The position numbers were made by a program, and so were the translations under genes. A stretch of 64,000 nucleotides of DNA from Pinus tabuliformis (Eukaryota; Streptophyta; Pinopsida; Pinales; Pinaceae): NCBI GenBank assembly GCA_031772625.1, contig CM062818.1:1684212031-1684276030 (forward strand), given 5' to 3'. Positions within the stretch are counted from its first letter, which is position 1, and every line of letters begins with the position of its first letter. The notes under the pieces were generated by a model that saw nothing but the letters and a program-made list of their open reading frames with translations, did no database searches and had not been told where the DNA came from. Shown here one piece after another: positions 32,771 through 45,721 of this stretch.

Positions 32771-34930
32771 CCTGACGAACTAGTTATTTCACTGCATGCG
32801 TTGGCAGGGGTTTCTTCCCCTCAAACTCTCAAAATCAGAGGTTTTATTAAAAATCGCCCAGTAGTAGTTTTGATTGATAGTGGAAGTACACATAATTTCA
32901 TCCATCAAAAAGTCGCAGAAGCAGTGCATTGTTTTGTACGCGTAGTTTCTAACTTCCAAGTTCAAATTGCGGATGGAGGCACAATGAAATGTGAAGGCCG
33001 ATGTGAAAATGTCAAAATTCAAATGGGGGATTATCAGTTGAAAACCCACATGTTTGCCATACACATGGGGGGTTGCGACATTGTCCTCGGCGCTGAATGG
33101 CTCCGCCCTCTTGGGCCAATCACAATGGATTTCCAGGAATTATATATGAGTTTTAAGCAGAACAACTACACACATACCCTCCGTGGACTCCAGGCGGGAA
33201 CCCCCTCTATCATCAGCTCGCATAGGATGGAAAAATTGTTAAAAAAGGGCAATCATGGAGTTGTAGCTCAATTTAATGCCATCCAGGCAGTCGAAACAAA
33301 GCCTCTGCCAATTCATCCTGAGATGCAACAGATTTTAAATAACCATATGCCGGTCTTTGACAAGCCTCATGAGCTTCCACCCTCGCGAGGGGAACATGAT
33401 CATAGCATCACCTTGGTTCCAGGGGCCCAACCCCCAAATGTGCGCCCATACAGATATCCATTCACCCAAAAGAATGAAATAGAAAAAATCATCAAGGAAC
33501 TTTTGTAAGCAGGTGTCATTCGTCCCAACATTAGTCCTTATTCATCCCCAGTGGTCATGGTGCTCAAGAAAGATGGGGAGTGGCGGATGTGTCCCGACTT
33601 CAGGGCCCTCAATAAGTTGACAGTCAAAGATAAATTTCCCATCCCGGTGGTTGATGATTTGCTGGATGAACTCAATGGGGCTCAATTCTTCACTAAGCTG
33701 GATCTTCGCTCAGGCTACCACCAAATTCGCATGAAGGAAGTTGACATCCCCAACACTGCTTTCAGAACTCATGAAGGTCGTTATGAATTCCTGGTCATGC
33801 CATTTGGTCTTTGTAATGCCCCCTCTACTTTTCAGAGCCTTATGAACCACATTCTCAAACCATATCTCAGGAAATTTGTCCTTGTCTTCTTCGATGACAT
33901 CCTCATCTATAGTTGCACTTGGGCCGCACATCTTCAGCATGTAGATCTACTCTTGCAACTGCTCCGCAAGCATAAATTATTTGTCAAGATGTCCAAGTGT
34001 TCGTTTGGCATGGCAGAAGTAGAGTATTTGGGCCACATTGTGGGGCGTGAAGGTGTCAAGGTGGACCCCAAAAAGATCCAGGCAATGCAGGAATGGCCTC
34101 AACCTAAGACCTTGAAGAGCTTGAGAGGATTTTTGGGTCTCACAAGCTATTATCGTAAATTTGTCTGCAACTATGGTCACATAGCGAAGCCCCTCACCCA
34201 ACTCCTAAAGAAAAATTCATTCTTCTGGAATGAGGAAGCACAACAGGCCTTTACAGCTCTAAAAAATGCCATGTGTTCCACTCCCGTCTTAGCAATCCCT
34301 GACTTCACCAAATCTTTTGTCATTGAATGTGATGCTTCGGGTACATGTATTGGGGCAGTCTTAATGCAGGAAGGGCGACCGTTGGCCTTCACAAGACAAC
34401 AACTCAGTGGGAGGAATCTGGGCCAATCTACCTACGAGAAGGAAATGATGGCCATCTTACATGCAGTCGAGACCTGGCGACCTTACTTATTGGGGCGACG
34501 TTTCCAAATCCGCACAGATCATCACAGTCTTAAATATTTTTTGGAGCAATGCCTATCCTCCCCACAACAAAATAAATGGCTAGCCAAAATGCTGGGATAT
34601 GATTATGAGATCATTTACAAGAAAGGGAAAGACAATAGTGTAGCAGATGCATTATCTCGCCAATTTGAGGAGGAAAGTACTCTGCTAGCAATTTCCATCC
34701 CCATTCCAGAATGGATTGAAGAGGCTCGCAGGGAATGGTTTTCACACCCCGGGCTCTCCCAACTCATTTCTCAACTACAGGTAGATCCAAATTCCACCAA
34801 GGGCTACTTGTGGCAGGATGATATTCTTCGCTACAAGGACAGAGTCGTAATATCACCAACATCCACGCTCAAAAGTCGCATTTTGGCAGAATTGCACTCA
34901 TCTCCCATTGCAGGACATTCGGGCTTTCGA
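32771..34930 (+). pseudogene. chromovirus protease, reverse transcriptase and RNase H
   Basis: Same frame as gag. The aspartic protease has VLIDSGSTHNFI with the catalytic Asp at 32876-32878. The RT carries CPDFRALNKLT, KLDLRSGYHQI, FGLCNAPSTFQ and the catalytic pair in FFDDILIYS at 33893-33898. The RNase H has IECDASG, YEKEMMAILHAV and TDHHSLKYF, then the VADALSR connection. One TAA at 33506-33508 lies between protease and RT, at a place where this family usually has Gln before AG-IRP. Active-site residues are otherwise intact. Confidence 0.93.
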
Positions 34931-36165
34931 AGACGTATGCTCGCACCAGAAGATCATTTTTTTGGACAGGCATGAAAAATGACATCCTTACTTTCGTAGC
35001 AGAATGTGATGTCTGTCAATGCCACAAAGGGGAAACCGTCAACACACCAGGCACATTACAACCATTGCCCATTCCGGCATCAATTTGGACGGAGGTTTCT
35101 ATGGATTTCATTACAGGTCTTCCAAAGTTAGGGAACAAGTCATTCATCATGGTGGTTGTGGACCGACTGTCAAAGCATGCTCATTTCTGCGCCCTACCCC
35201 ACCCGTTTACACCAACTTTGGTTACTCAATCTTTCATGGATCAGATCTTCAAATTGCATGGCATGCCCACTTCTATTGTGTCTGACCGCGACCCGATCTT
35301 CACTAGTAATTTTTGGCAAGAACTCTTCAGAATACAAGGCACTCAACTCAAACTCAGTACTTCCTATCATCCGCAAACAGATGGTCAAACCGAAGCCGTC
35401 AACAAATGTCTAGAAACCTACCTTAGGTGTTTCACTTAAGAAAAGCAACACCTTTGGGTACAATGGTTACCTCTGGCTGAATGGTGGTATAACACCAACT
35501 ATCATGCCACCACCAAAATGACTCCCTATGAAGCAGTATATGGTCAACTCCCACCTTCACCTACTTCGTATCTCAAGGGATGCTCAAAAGTACAAGCAGT
35601 GGATCAACTCCTACAACACTGCGCAACCATGTTTTCCCATCTTCGAGAGAATCTTCATCAAGCTCAGAACCGCATGAAGCAACAGGTAGACCAACATCGC
35701 TCAGAGCACCAATTTCAAGAAGGGGATCAGGTCTTTTTATGGCTACAACCATATAAGCAAACATCACTCAAGGACAAGGGGTGTTAGAAACTCTCTCCCA
35801 AATTCTACGGACCATATCAAGTACTTCAGTGCATTGGAGAAGTGGCCTACAAGTTGGCCTTGCCACCTACTGCAAAAATCCATCCAGTTTTCCATGTCTC
35901 ATGCCTCAAGAAAGTGATTGGGAACAATTGTAGAATTCAGACCAGTCTACCTGAATTGGACGAAGAAGGGTCCATCTGGCTTCAACCCAAACAGGTCCTA
36001 GACACACGAGACAAGCAACTGCGCGACCGCATGATTAAGGAAGTCCTCGTCAAATGGAAAGACACCTCTCCGGAAGATGCAACTTGGAACCAGCTACTAT
36101 TCTTCAGCAGTTTCCGCAGCTTCAGCCTTGAGGACAAGGCTCGTCTTAAGGGGGAGGCATGCTAG
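34931..36165 (+). pseudogene. chromovirus integrase and chromodomain
   Basis: A one-base frame change near 34930, inside the zinc-binding H2C2 region, separates this part from RNase H. The core has D,D35E geometry: Asp at 35104 (MDFITGLP), Asp at 35284 (SDRDPIF) and Glu at 35392 (TEAVNK). TAA at 35437-35439 and TAG at 35785-35787 interrupt the same frame. The C-terminal part has KLSPKFYGPYQV and HPVFHVSCLKK, then a chromodomain-like IKEVLVKWKDTSPEDATW at 36040-36093. Chromodomains steer integration to heterochromatin in this clade. Confidence 0.92.
36148..36159 (+). other. chromovirus polypurine tract
   Basis: AAGGGGGAGGCA lies directly before the 3' LTR and overlaps the last codons of the polyprotein. 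Confidence 0.85.
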
Positions 36166-36562
36166 GGTCCCACCCTAACCCCCTTATTTATTAATGGGAT
36201 CACGTCATAGTCAAGAGTCAATAAAGCCCATATTAATAATTGTAAGTGGTTAATCTGCAATTAATGACGGAACCACAGTTAGTTGCAAATGGGCCGTAGT
36301 ATTAGATAGATGGTATTAATAAAACCCACGATATTGGCCCGTGGTATTGCATGTATGAGTCATATATAAAGGATAGAGACTCCCTGCGAGGAGCATCGTG
36401 TCTTATTTTGTAGTTGAGCTCTGCTCTATTGGAGGTTGCTCCTCGAAGAGGCAAGTGAACATTACTCTCTGAATAATAAAATCATTGCTATTCTGTGTTC
36501 TGGGTATCTTTTCTTCGCATATTCTGTATTTGGGTATCATTTTGCAGGTTAAGAGAATAACA
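36160..36562 (+). repeat. 3' LTR of the chromovirus
   Basis: 403 bases, colinear with 30482-30886 with about a dozen substitutions and small indels. It is followed by the TTATT target copy. Confidence 0.93.
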
Positions 36563-37270
36563 TTATTCTAAGACCAAAAATCATAAACCCTAAAGTGGTG
36601 AGGAGTGTCAAGTCTCTATTATGCAATAATATTTCAAAAGTTTCAACATTTCTCCTCAACCTTCAAGTTCCTGCATTTAGATTGCATTTAATAAATAAGT
36701 AAATCCAAAATAAAATAAGATGAATTTAACTTCAACACAAGTACATCTTATTCTAACACCAAACATCATAAACCCTAAAAAGGTGAGGAGGATGGGAAAC
36801 CATTGTATAAAAACTGAGAGAATTTCATTGTAGAATATATAGTCTTGCAACAATAGATAACTCACCCTCTACCTTTACTTCTACTTTTGTTATTGTGCCT
36901 CACGTCGCTCTCACGCAAAAATATTCAATAGCTTCACCACTGCTCATTCACATTTCTCAATCTATAGTGCATCTAATTTTCAACAAACGCACATGATATA
37001 ATGATGAAGCAACAAATGAATTAAATTAACATAGGCATGAAACCATATACTTATGTAGTAGATAAATGTGTAAATTCACCCATACATACCTTTCTTGCCT
37101 TCGCCCATAACATCATTCGTCTTTGCCCATTACACCTATGGACTCCACATTATCCTTGAACCACATTATATGTTGTTAAGGTATTTCTTAATTTTCTTTC
37201 CCCTTAAACCAATTAAATTATATGAAAAAAAAATAAAAAAAATAATAATAAAAAACACAACAATTAAAAA

Positions 37271-37336
37271 ATGCTCACAAATTAGCATGGCCATGCTCAC
37301 AAATTAGCATGGCCATGCTCACAAATTAGCATGGCC
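37271..37336. repeat. 22-base tandem triplet with a GCATGGCCATGC palindrome
   Basis: Three exact copies of a 22-base unit that starts ATGCTCACAAATTAG and ends GCATGGCC. The palindrome forms across each unit boundary. Elsewhere in the array the same sequence is single copy (40795, 42436, 44248, 46477). Confidence 0.95.
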
Positions 37337-40300
37337 ATGCTCACAAATGTAAAGATATAAAACCACAATGGTAAATAACCAAACAAAAAAAGACAAAAAA
37401 GAATAGCAAAAAACATCACCAACAATAATTAAAATAAAATAACAATACTAAGAAAATTAAAAATTAAAACAATAAGAAAAAAGAATAAAAAACAACAACA
37501 AGAAAACAATTAACGAAAAGAAAACACAAAATGGCAAACAGAGACAGACTATGCTCCCAACTCCAAAATTGTCCATGGCCTACCAAGGGAACCCTGCACA
37601 CCAAAAATTGTCCATGGCCTACCAAGGGAACCCTACACACCAAAAAATAGTTGAAGTATTAAATAAAGACTAGAAAATATTATCAAATATATTAAACGCA
37701 CACAAAATATTGTAATAATTACAAAACAAAAATGAAATATCTTATCCAAAATGTTAAACAAATATTGAAAATCTCAGGAATAATCTTGTGCACCAGAAGA
37801 TACATCTTATTAAAAAACAATAATTATAAACTCTAAACATGTAATGAGCAAGAAGAACCATAGTGTTTACAACAAGAAAGAACAAATTATATATAGATTT
37901 TGCAGCAAAAGTAAACTCACCCCCACTTTTGCCTCTGCACTCCACTATAATGTCTCTCTCACAAAGATACCCCAATAATTTTTCCGACTCCATGTTTCCT
38001 TATCTACATTGTATTGCACTTATTATTAGATGAATGACCAATACTATAAGATACCTCTATACCACCACAATCTTCACCGCTACCCACTACACATACGAAA
38101 TCTTGGACCTTTAGGACTTGCATTAATCACCCATTCACTAAACCAAACAAAAACCAAACCATGAAATATTAAAAGATCAAATCTTATGAGAAATCTTTTT
38201 TAGACATCCAAATTCTCATGAGAATGTTAAGTAGATAGTAAAAAATAGTACAAGAAATCTTAAACAAAGACCAAAAATATTTTGTAGAATTAAGTGCATT
38301 TTATTCAAAGACCAAAATCGGAAACCCTAAATAGCTAAAGGAAAACTTCCTATTTGAAATGACGACAATTTCATAGCATAGCGTACATGGGTTTTACACC
38401 AAACATAAACTCACCATTGCCTCTACCTCTACTACAGTGGCCCCCAATCTTTCTCAAAGAGATATTTCAGAAGTTTCATAAAAAATCCTCCAACTTCCTT
38501 TAGCAACACTAAAGTGTATAAATTTAAACAAGTTAGCCATGCTTACAAATGTAAAATATCAACATCGATAGCACATTAAAAACTAAACAACAATAATAAT
38601 GGTAAAGATACAAATGACATTAGCAAATAACAAGAGAAAGAACAAAAAAAGGAAACAAATAGAGAGAAATAGTGGAGGCAAACTATGATTTGCAACCCCA
38701 GAAAGCATCCATTGGCCAACAAAGAACATCCTGCATGGCAAAACATAAAGTATTAAAAAGAAATACTAAATACACAATAAGTATCTTACTACAAATATGA
38801 AACAAACGCCAAATTATCCAAGGATAAATCTTATAAAACACAAAAAATCCTACAAGTAATCTAATGCAAAAGCAAATACATCTTATGTGAACATGAAAAA
38901 TCATAAATCCTAAGTAGATAAAGAGTGAGGGGAGCCATTTTAATTGAAACAAGGAGACTTCGTATCAATCACATCGAATTTGCACCAAAAGAATTCACCT
39001 CTCATATATATACATAGGTAATAGCAGATCATATATGGATATTTGCACCAAAAGAGAACTCAACTCTACGTTTTCCCTCTATTGTAACCTCTCCCTCACA
39101 AGGATATTTTAGTACTTTAGCTAAATATCCTTTGCACTACATTATCTGCATTACATTGCATCAATAATTAGATAAATAAGAAATAATGTAAGATGCCTTG
39201 AATTTACATAAAAACACAACTACACCTGCAGAATCAAGGGTCTTTAGAATCTATCTTAATTTTCCACTCAAATCTACCAAAAATCATAATTCCTCAATAA
39301 TAGAGGAGAGGAGAGAACCATTGTATTGAAACAAGAATATAGCCATGTAAGAACCAAAAGAGAACTCACCTTCCCCCTTTGCATTCTCCTACACTTCTCC
39401 AAGTCACTCATATGCAAAAATATTTCAAAAGTTTACACTTCTCCAAGTCACTTTTATGCAAAAATATTTCAAAAGTTTCAACATTGGGCTGCAGCCTTTG
39501 GGTTCCTGCATTTAGACTACATTTAATAAATAAGTGAATCCCAAGTAATATAAGACACATTTAACTTAAATAGAACTACTTATTTTAGACAAAAATCATA
39601 AACCCTAAATTGGTGAGGAGTGTCCAAGTGTCTCTTATGCAAAAATATTTCAGAAGTTTCAACATTGCTCATAAACACTAAATTGGTGAGGAGTGTCCAA
39701 GTCTCTCTTATGCAAAAATATTTCAAAAGTTCCAACATTACTCCTCAAACTTCGGGTTCCTACATTTAGATTGCATTTAATAAATAAGTAAATCCCAATT
39801 CATATAAGATGCATTTAACTTAAATAAAAGTGCATCCTATTCTAAGCCCAGAAATCATAAACCTTAAATTGATGAGGAGTGTCCAAGTCTCTCTTATGCA
39901 GAAATATTTCAAAAGTTTCAAAATTTCTCCTCAACCAGGTTCTTGCATTTAGATTGCATTTAATTAATAATTAATCTCAAATAATATAAAATGCATTCCA
40001 CTTAAATAAAAGTATATCTTATTCTAAGACCAAAAATCATAAACCCTAAATTGGTGAGTGTGGAGAACCATTGAATCTAAACTAGAAAGATTTCACTATA
40101 GAACATAAATCAGTCTTGCACTGAAAGATAACTCACCTTCTAACTTTCTTCTACTTCTTTCCTCCTCAACCTTCATTTACCTATGTTAACGTAGATAAAT
40201 AAGTAAATCCACAATAATATAAAATGCATTTAACTTAAATACTAGTACATCTTATTTTAATACCAAAAATCATAAACCCTAAAAAGATGAAGAGGATGGA

Positions 40301-43300
40301 AAACCATTGCATAAAAACTGAATGGATTTCACTATAGAATATATAGTCTTGAACCAAAAGATAACTCACTCTTTAGCTTTACTTCTACTTTTTTTATAGT
40401 GCCCAACATCTCTCTCACACAGATATTCAGTAACTTCACCAATGCTCATTCACCTTTCCCTATCTGTAGTGCATCTAAATTTCAACAAACACACATGATA
40501 TAATGATAAAGCAACAAATGGCTTAAATTAAAATAGGCGTGAAACCATATACTTATGTGGTAGAGAAATGTGTAAATTCACCAATACACACCTTTTTTGC
40601 CTTGCCAATAAACAAGTAAATTCCCATGTTACATACCTCGTTCACCTTTTCCCATTACATCTATCAACTCCCCATTATCCTTGAACCCACACTATATGTT
40701 GGTAAGGTATTCCTTAATTTTCTTTCCCATTGAACCAAATAAACAATATGAAAAAAAATAAAAAAACACAACAATTAAAAATGCTCACAAATTAGCATGG
40801 CCATGCTCACAAATGTAAAGATATAAAAGCCACAATGGTAAAAACAAAAAAAATAAAAACAATAACAAAAAACATCACCAACAATAATTAAAATAAGAAA
40901 ATTCTAAATTCTAAAAAAAATAAGAAAAAGAACAAAACAACAACAAAATTAATGAAAAGAAAACACAAAATGACAAACCAGAGATAGACTATGCTCCACA
41001 ACTCCAAAATTGTCCATGGCCAACCAAGGGAACCCTGCACAAAAAAAAAATAGAGAAGTATTAAATAGAGACCAGAAAATATTATCAAATATATTAAATA
41101 CACACAAAATATTGTGGGAATTACAAAACAAAGATAAAATATCTTATCCAAAATCTTAAACAAAGATAGAAAATATTAGGAATAATCTTATGCACCAGAA
41201 GATACATATTATTCAAAAACCAAAAGTCATAAACCCTAAACATGTAATGAGGAAGAAGAACCATAGTGTTTATGGTAAGAAAGAACAAATTATATATGGA
41301 TTTTTCACCAAACGTAAAATCACCTCCACTTTTTCCTTTGCACTCCACTATAATGTCTCTCTCACAAAGATATTTCAATAGTTTTGACGATAATCCTCCA
41401 TGTTTCTTAATCTACATTATCTACATGTTTCTTAATCTACATTGCATTGCACTTATAATTAGATGATGATCCTCCATGTTTCTTTATCTACATTGCATTG
41501 CACTATTTATTAGATGAATGACCAATACTATAAGATACCTCTATACCACCACAATTTCCACCGCTATCCACTTCACATATGAAATCTTGGACCTTTGGGA
41601 CTTGCATTAATCACCCAATCACTAAACCAAACCATGAAATATTAAAAGATAAAATCTTATGAGAAATATTTAAATTGTCCATGGCCAACCAAGGGAACCC
41701 TGCACACCAAAAAATTCTTATGCACCAAAAGATACATCTTATTCAAAACAATAAGTCATAAACCATAAACAAGTACTTATTTCCTCCTCAACCTTCATTT
41801 ACCTATGTTAACATAGATAAATATGTAAATCCCCAATAATATAAGATGCATTTAACTTAAATACTAGTACATCTTATTCTAACACCAAAAATCATAAACC
41901 CTAAAAAGGTGAAAAGGATGGAGAACCATTGTATAAAAACTGAATGGATTTCACTATAGAATATATAGTCTTGAACCAAAAGATAACTCACTCTTTACCT
42001 TTACTTCTACTTTTGCTATAGTGGTCAACATCTCTCTCACACAAAGATATTTAGCAACTTTACCCATGCTCATTCACCTTTCCCAATCTGTAGAACTTCT
42101 AAATTTCAACAAACACACATGATATAATGATAAAGCAACAAATGGCTTAAATTAAAATAGGCATGAAACCATATACTTATGTGGTAGAGAAATGTGTAAA
42201 TTCATCAATACATACCTTTCTTGCCTTTGCCAATAAAAAAGTAAATTCCCATGTTACATACCTCGTTCGCCTTTTCCCATTTCACCTATGGACTCTGCAT
42301 TATCCTTGAACCCGCACTATATGCTGCTAACATATTCCTTAATTTTCTTTCCCATTGAACCAAATAAAAAATATGAAAAAAAAAACAAAAATAAATTAAA
42401 AAAACACAACAATAAAAAAATTCTCACAAGTTAGCATGGCCATGCTCACAAATGTAAAAATACTAAAGCCACAATGGTAAAAAAACAAAAAAAATAAAAA
42501 TAATAACAAAAAACATCACAAACAATAATTAAAATAAGAAAATTTTAAATTTAAAAAATAAGAAACAGAACAAAACAACAACAAAATTAACAAAAATAAA
42601 ACACAAAATGACAAACTAGAGACAGACTATACTCCACAACTCCAGAATTGTCCATGGCCAACCAAGGGAACTCTGCACACCAAAAAAATAGAGAAGTATT
42701 AAATAGAGACTACAAAATATTATCAAATATATTAAATACACGCAAAATATTGTGGAAATTACGAAACAAAGATAAAATATTTTATCCAAAATCTTAAATA
42801 AGGATAAAAAATCTTAGGAATAATCTTATGCAGTAAAAGATACATATTATTGAAAAACCAAAACTCATAAAACCTAAACATGTAATGAGGAAGAAGAACC
42901 ATAATGTTTACAACAATAAAGAACAAATTATATATGGTTTTGCATCAAACATTAAATCACCTCCACTTTTGCCTTTGCACTCCACTATGTCTCTCTGTCT
43001 CTCTGATAAAGATATTTCAATAGTTCTGACAATAATCCTCCATGTTTCTTAATTTACATTGCATTGCACTTATAATTAGATGATAATCCTCCATGTTTCT
43101 TTATCTACATTTCATTGCACTATTTATTAGATGAATGACCAATACTATAAGATACCCCTATACCACCGTAATTTTCACCGCTATTCACTTCACATATGAA
43201 ATCTTGGACCTTTAGGACTTGCATTAATCACCCAATCACTAAACCAAACCATGAAATATTAAAAGTTCATAAAGTTCAAATCTTATGAGAAATCTTTAAA

Positions 43301-45225
43301 TTGTCCATGCCCAACCCAGGAACCCTGGATAGTAAAAATTAGAGAAGTATTATTTAGAGAACAGAAAATGTTATCAAATATATTAAAAACACACAAAATA
43401 TTGTGAAAATTACAAAACAAAAATAAAATATCTAATCCAAAATCTTAAGCAAAGATTTTCACAAAACAAAAATAAAATATCTAATTCAAAATCTTAAGCA
43501 AAGATTGAAAATCTTGAGGATAATCTTATGCACCAAAAGATACATCTTATTCAAAAAAATAAAAGTCATAAACCATAAACAAGTACTTCTTTCCTCCTCA
43601 ACCTTCATTGACCTGTGTTAATGTGGATAAATAAGTAAATCCCCAATAATATAAGATGATGAATTTAACTTAAATATGAGTACATCTTATTCTAACACCA
43701 AAATTCATAAACCCTAAAAAGGTGAAGATGATGGAAAACCATTTTATAAAAATTGAATGGATTTCACTATAAAATATATAGTCTTAATCAAAAGATAACT
43801 CACTCTTTACCTTTACTTCTACTTTTGTTATAGTGCCCAACATCTCTCTCACACAAAGATATTTAATAGCTTCACCAATGCTCATTCACCTTTCCCAATT
43901 TGTAGTGCATATAAATTTCAAAAAACAAGCATGATATAATGATAAAGCAACAAATGGCTTAAATTAAAATAGGTGTGAAACCATATACTTATGTGGTAAA
44001 GAAATGTGTAAATTCACCAATACATACCTTTCTTGCCTTTGCTAATAAACAAGTAAATTCCCATGTTACATACCTCGTTCGCCTTTTCCCATTACACCTA
44101 TGGACTCCCCATTATCCTTGAACCCACACTATATGCTGTTAAGGTATTCCTTAATTTTCTTTCCCAGTGAACCAAATAAAAAATATGAAAAAAAAAACAA
44201 AAATAAATAAAAAAACACAATAATTATAAAAAAATGCTCACAAATTAGCATGGCCATGCTCACAAATGTAAAAATATAAAAGCTACAATGGTAATAAAAA
44301 TAATAATAATAATAATAAATAGTAACAAAAAACATCACAAACAATAATTAAAATAAGAAAAATTTAAATTTTAAAAATAAGAAAAAGAACCAAACAACAA
44401 CAAAATTAACAAAAATAAAACACAAAATGATAAACTAGAGACAGACTATACTCCACAACTCCAAAATTGTCCATGGCCAACCAAGGGAACTCTGCACACC
44501 AAGAAAAATAGAGAAGTATTAAATAGAGACCACAAAATATTATCAAATATATTAAATATACACAAAAGATTGTGGGAATTACAAAACAAAGATAAAATAT
44601 CTTATCCAAAATCTTAAATAAGGATAAAAAATCGTAGGAATAATCTTATGCAGTAAAAGATACATATTATTTAAAAACCAAAACTCATAAACCCTAAACA
44701 TATAATGAGGAAAAAGAACCATAGTGTTTACAACAAGAAAGAACAACTTATATATGGATTTTGCACCAAAAATTAAATCACCTCCACTTTTGCCTTTACA
44801 CTCCACTATGTCTCTCCGACAAAAATATTTCAATAGTTTTGACAATAATCCTCCATGTTTCTTAATTTACACTGCATTGCACTTATAATTAGATGATGAT
44901 CCTCCATGTTTCTTTATCTACATTTCATTCCATGTTTCTTAATTTACATTGCATTGCACTTATAATTAGATGATGATCCTCCATGTTTCTTTATCTACAT
45001 TTCATTGCACTATTTATTAGATGAATGACCAATACTATAAGATACCTCTATACCATCGTAATTTTCACTTCTATCCACTTCACATATGAAATATTCGACC
45101 TTTAGGACTTGCATTAATCACCCAATCACTAAACCAAACCATGAAATATTTAAAGTTCAAATCTTGTGAGAAATCTTGAAATTGTCCATGGCCAACCAAG
45201 GGAACCCTACACATCAAAAAAAAAT

Positions 45226-45471
45226 AGAGAAGTATTATTTAGAGAACATAAAATGTTATCAAATATATTAAAAACACACAAAATATTGTGAAAATTACAA
45301 AACAAAGATAAAATATCTCATCCAAAATCTTAAGCAAAGATTGAAAATAGAGAAGTATTATTTAGAGAACATAAAATGTTATCAAATATATTAAAAACAC
45401 ACAAAATATTGTGAAAATTACAAAACAAAGATAAAATATCTCATCCAAAATCTTAAGCAAAGATTGAAAAT
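45226..45471. repeat. recent 123-base tandem duplication
   Basis: AGAGAAGTATTATTTAGAG starts at 45226 and 45349 and the following 120 bases are practically identical. It duplicates part of one array intron-like stretch. Confidence 0.9.
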
Positions 45472-45707
45472 CTTGAGAATAATCTTATGCACCAAAAGAT
45501 ACATCTTATTAAAAAATAAAAGTCATAAACCATAAACAAGTACTTCTTTCCTCCTCAACCTTCATTTACCTATGTTAACGTAGATAAATAAGCTTAAGAT
45601 TGAAAATCTTGAGAATAATCTTATGCACCAAAAGATACATCTTATTCAAAAAAATAAAAGTCATAAACCATAAACAAGTACTTCTTTCCTCCTCAACCTT
45701 CATTTAC

Positions 45708-45721
45708 CTACGTTAACGTAG
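45708..45721. other. CTACGTTAACGTAG perfect palindrome
   Basis: A 14-base perfect palindrome within a nearly palindromic 26-base context (ATTTAC to ATAAAT). Homologous positions at 40184, 41810, 43612 and 45574 carry CTATGTTAACGTAG, CTATGTTAACATAG and similar forms. Confidence 0.7.

Larger units (their letters stand above)
30482..36562 (+). mobile_element. Ty3/gypsy chromovirus, inactivated
   Basis: A 6.08-kb element with LTRs of 405 and 403 bases, flanked by TTATT on both sides (30477-30481 and 36563-36567). LTR ends are TGTTAGGG (TGCTAGGG in the 3' copy) and ATAACA. The order gag, protease, RT, RNase H, integrase, chromodomain identifies a chromovirus. LTRs differ at about a dozen positions, mostly transitions, so the insertion is relatively recent next to the TR-GAG element. 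The polyprotein frame is broken by four in-frame stops and one frameshift, so this copy cannot make its own full polyprotein. Confidence 0.95.

Noticed and set aside
37271..37336. CRISPR-like repeat triplet
   Set aside because: Direct tandem repeats with no spacers in a plant nuclear setting.
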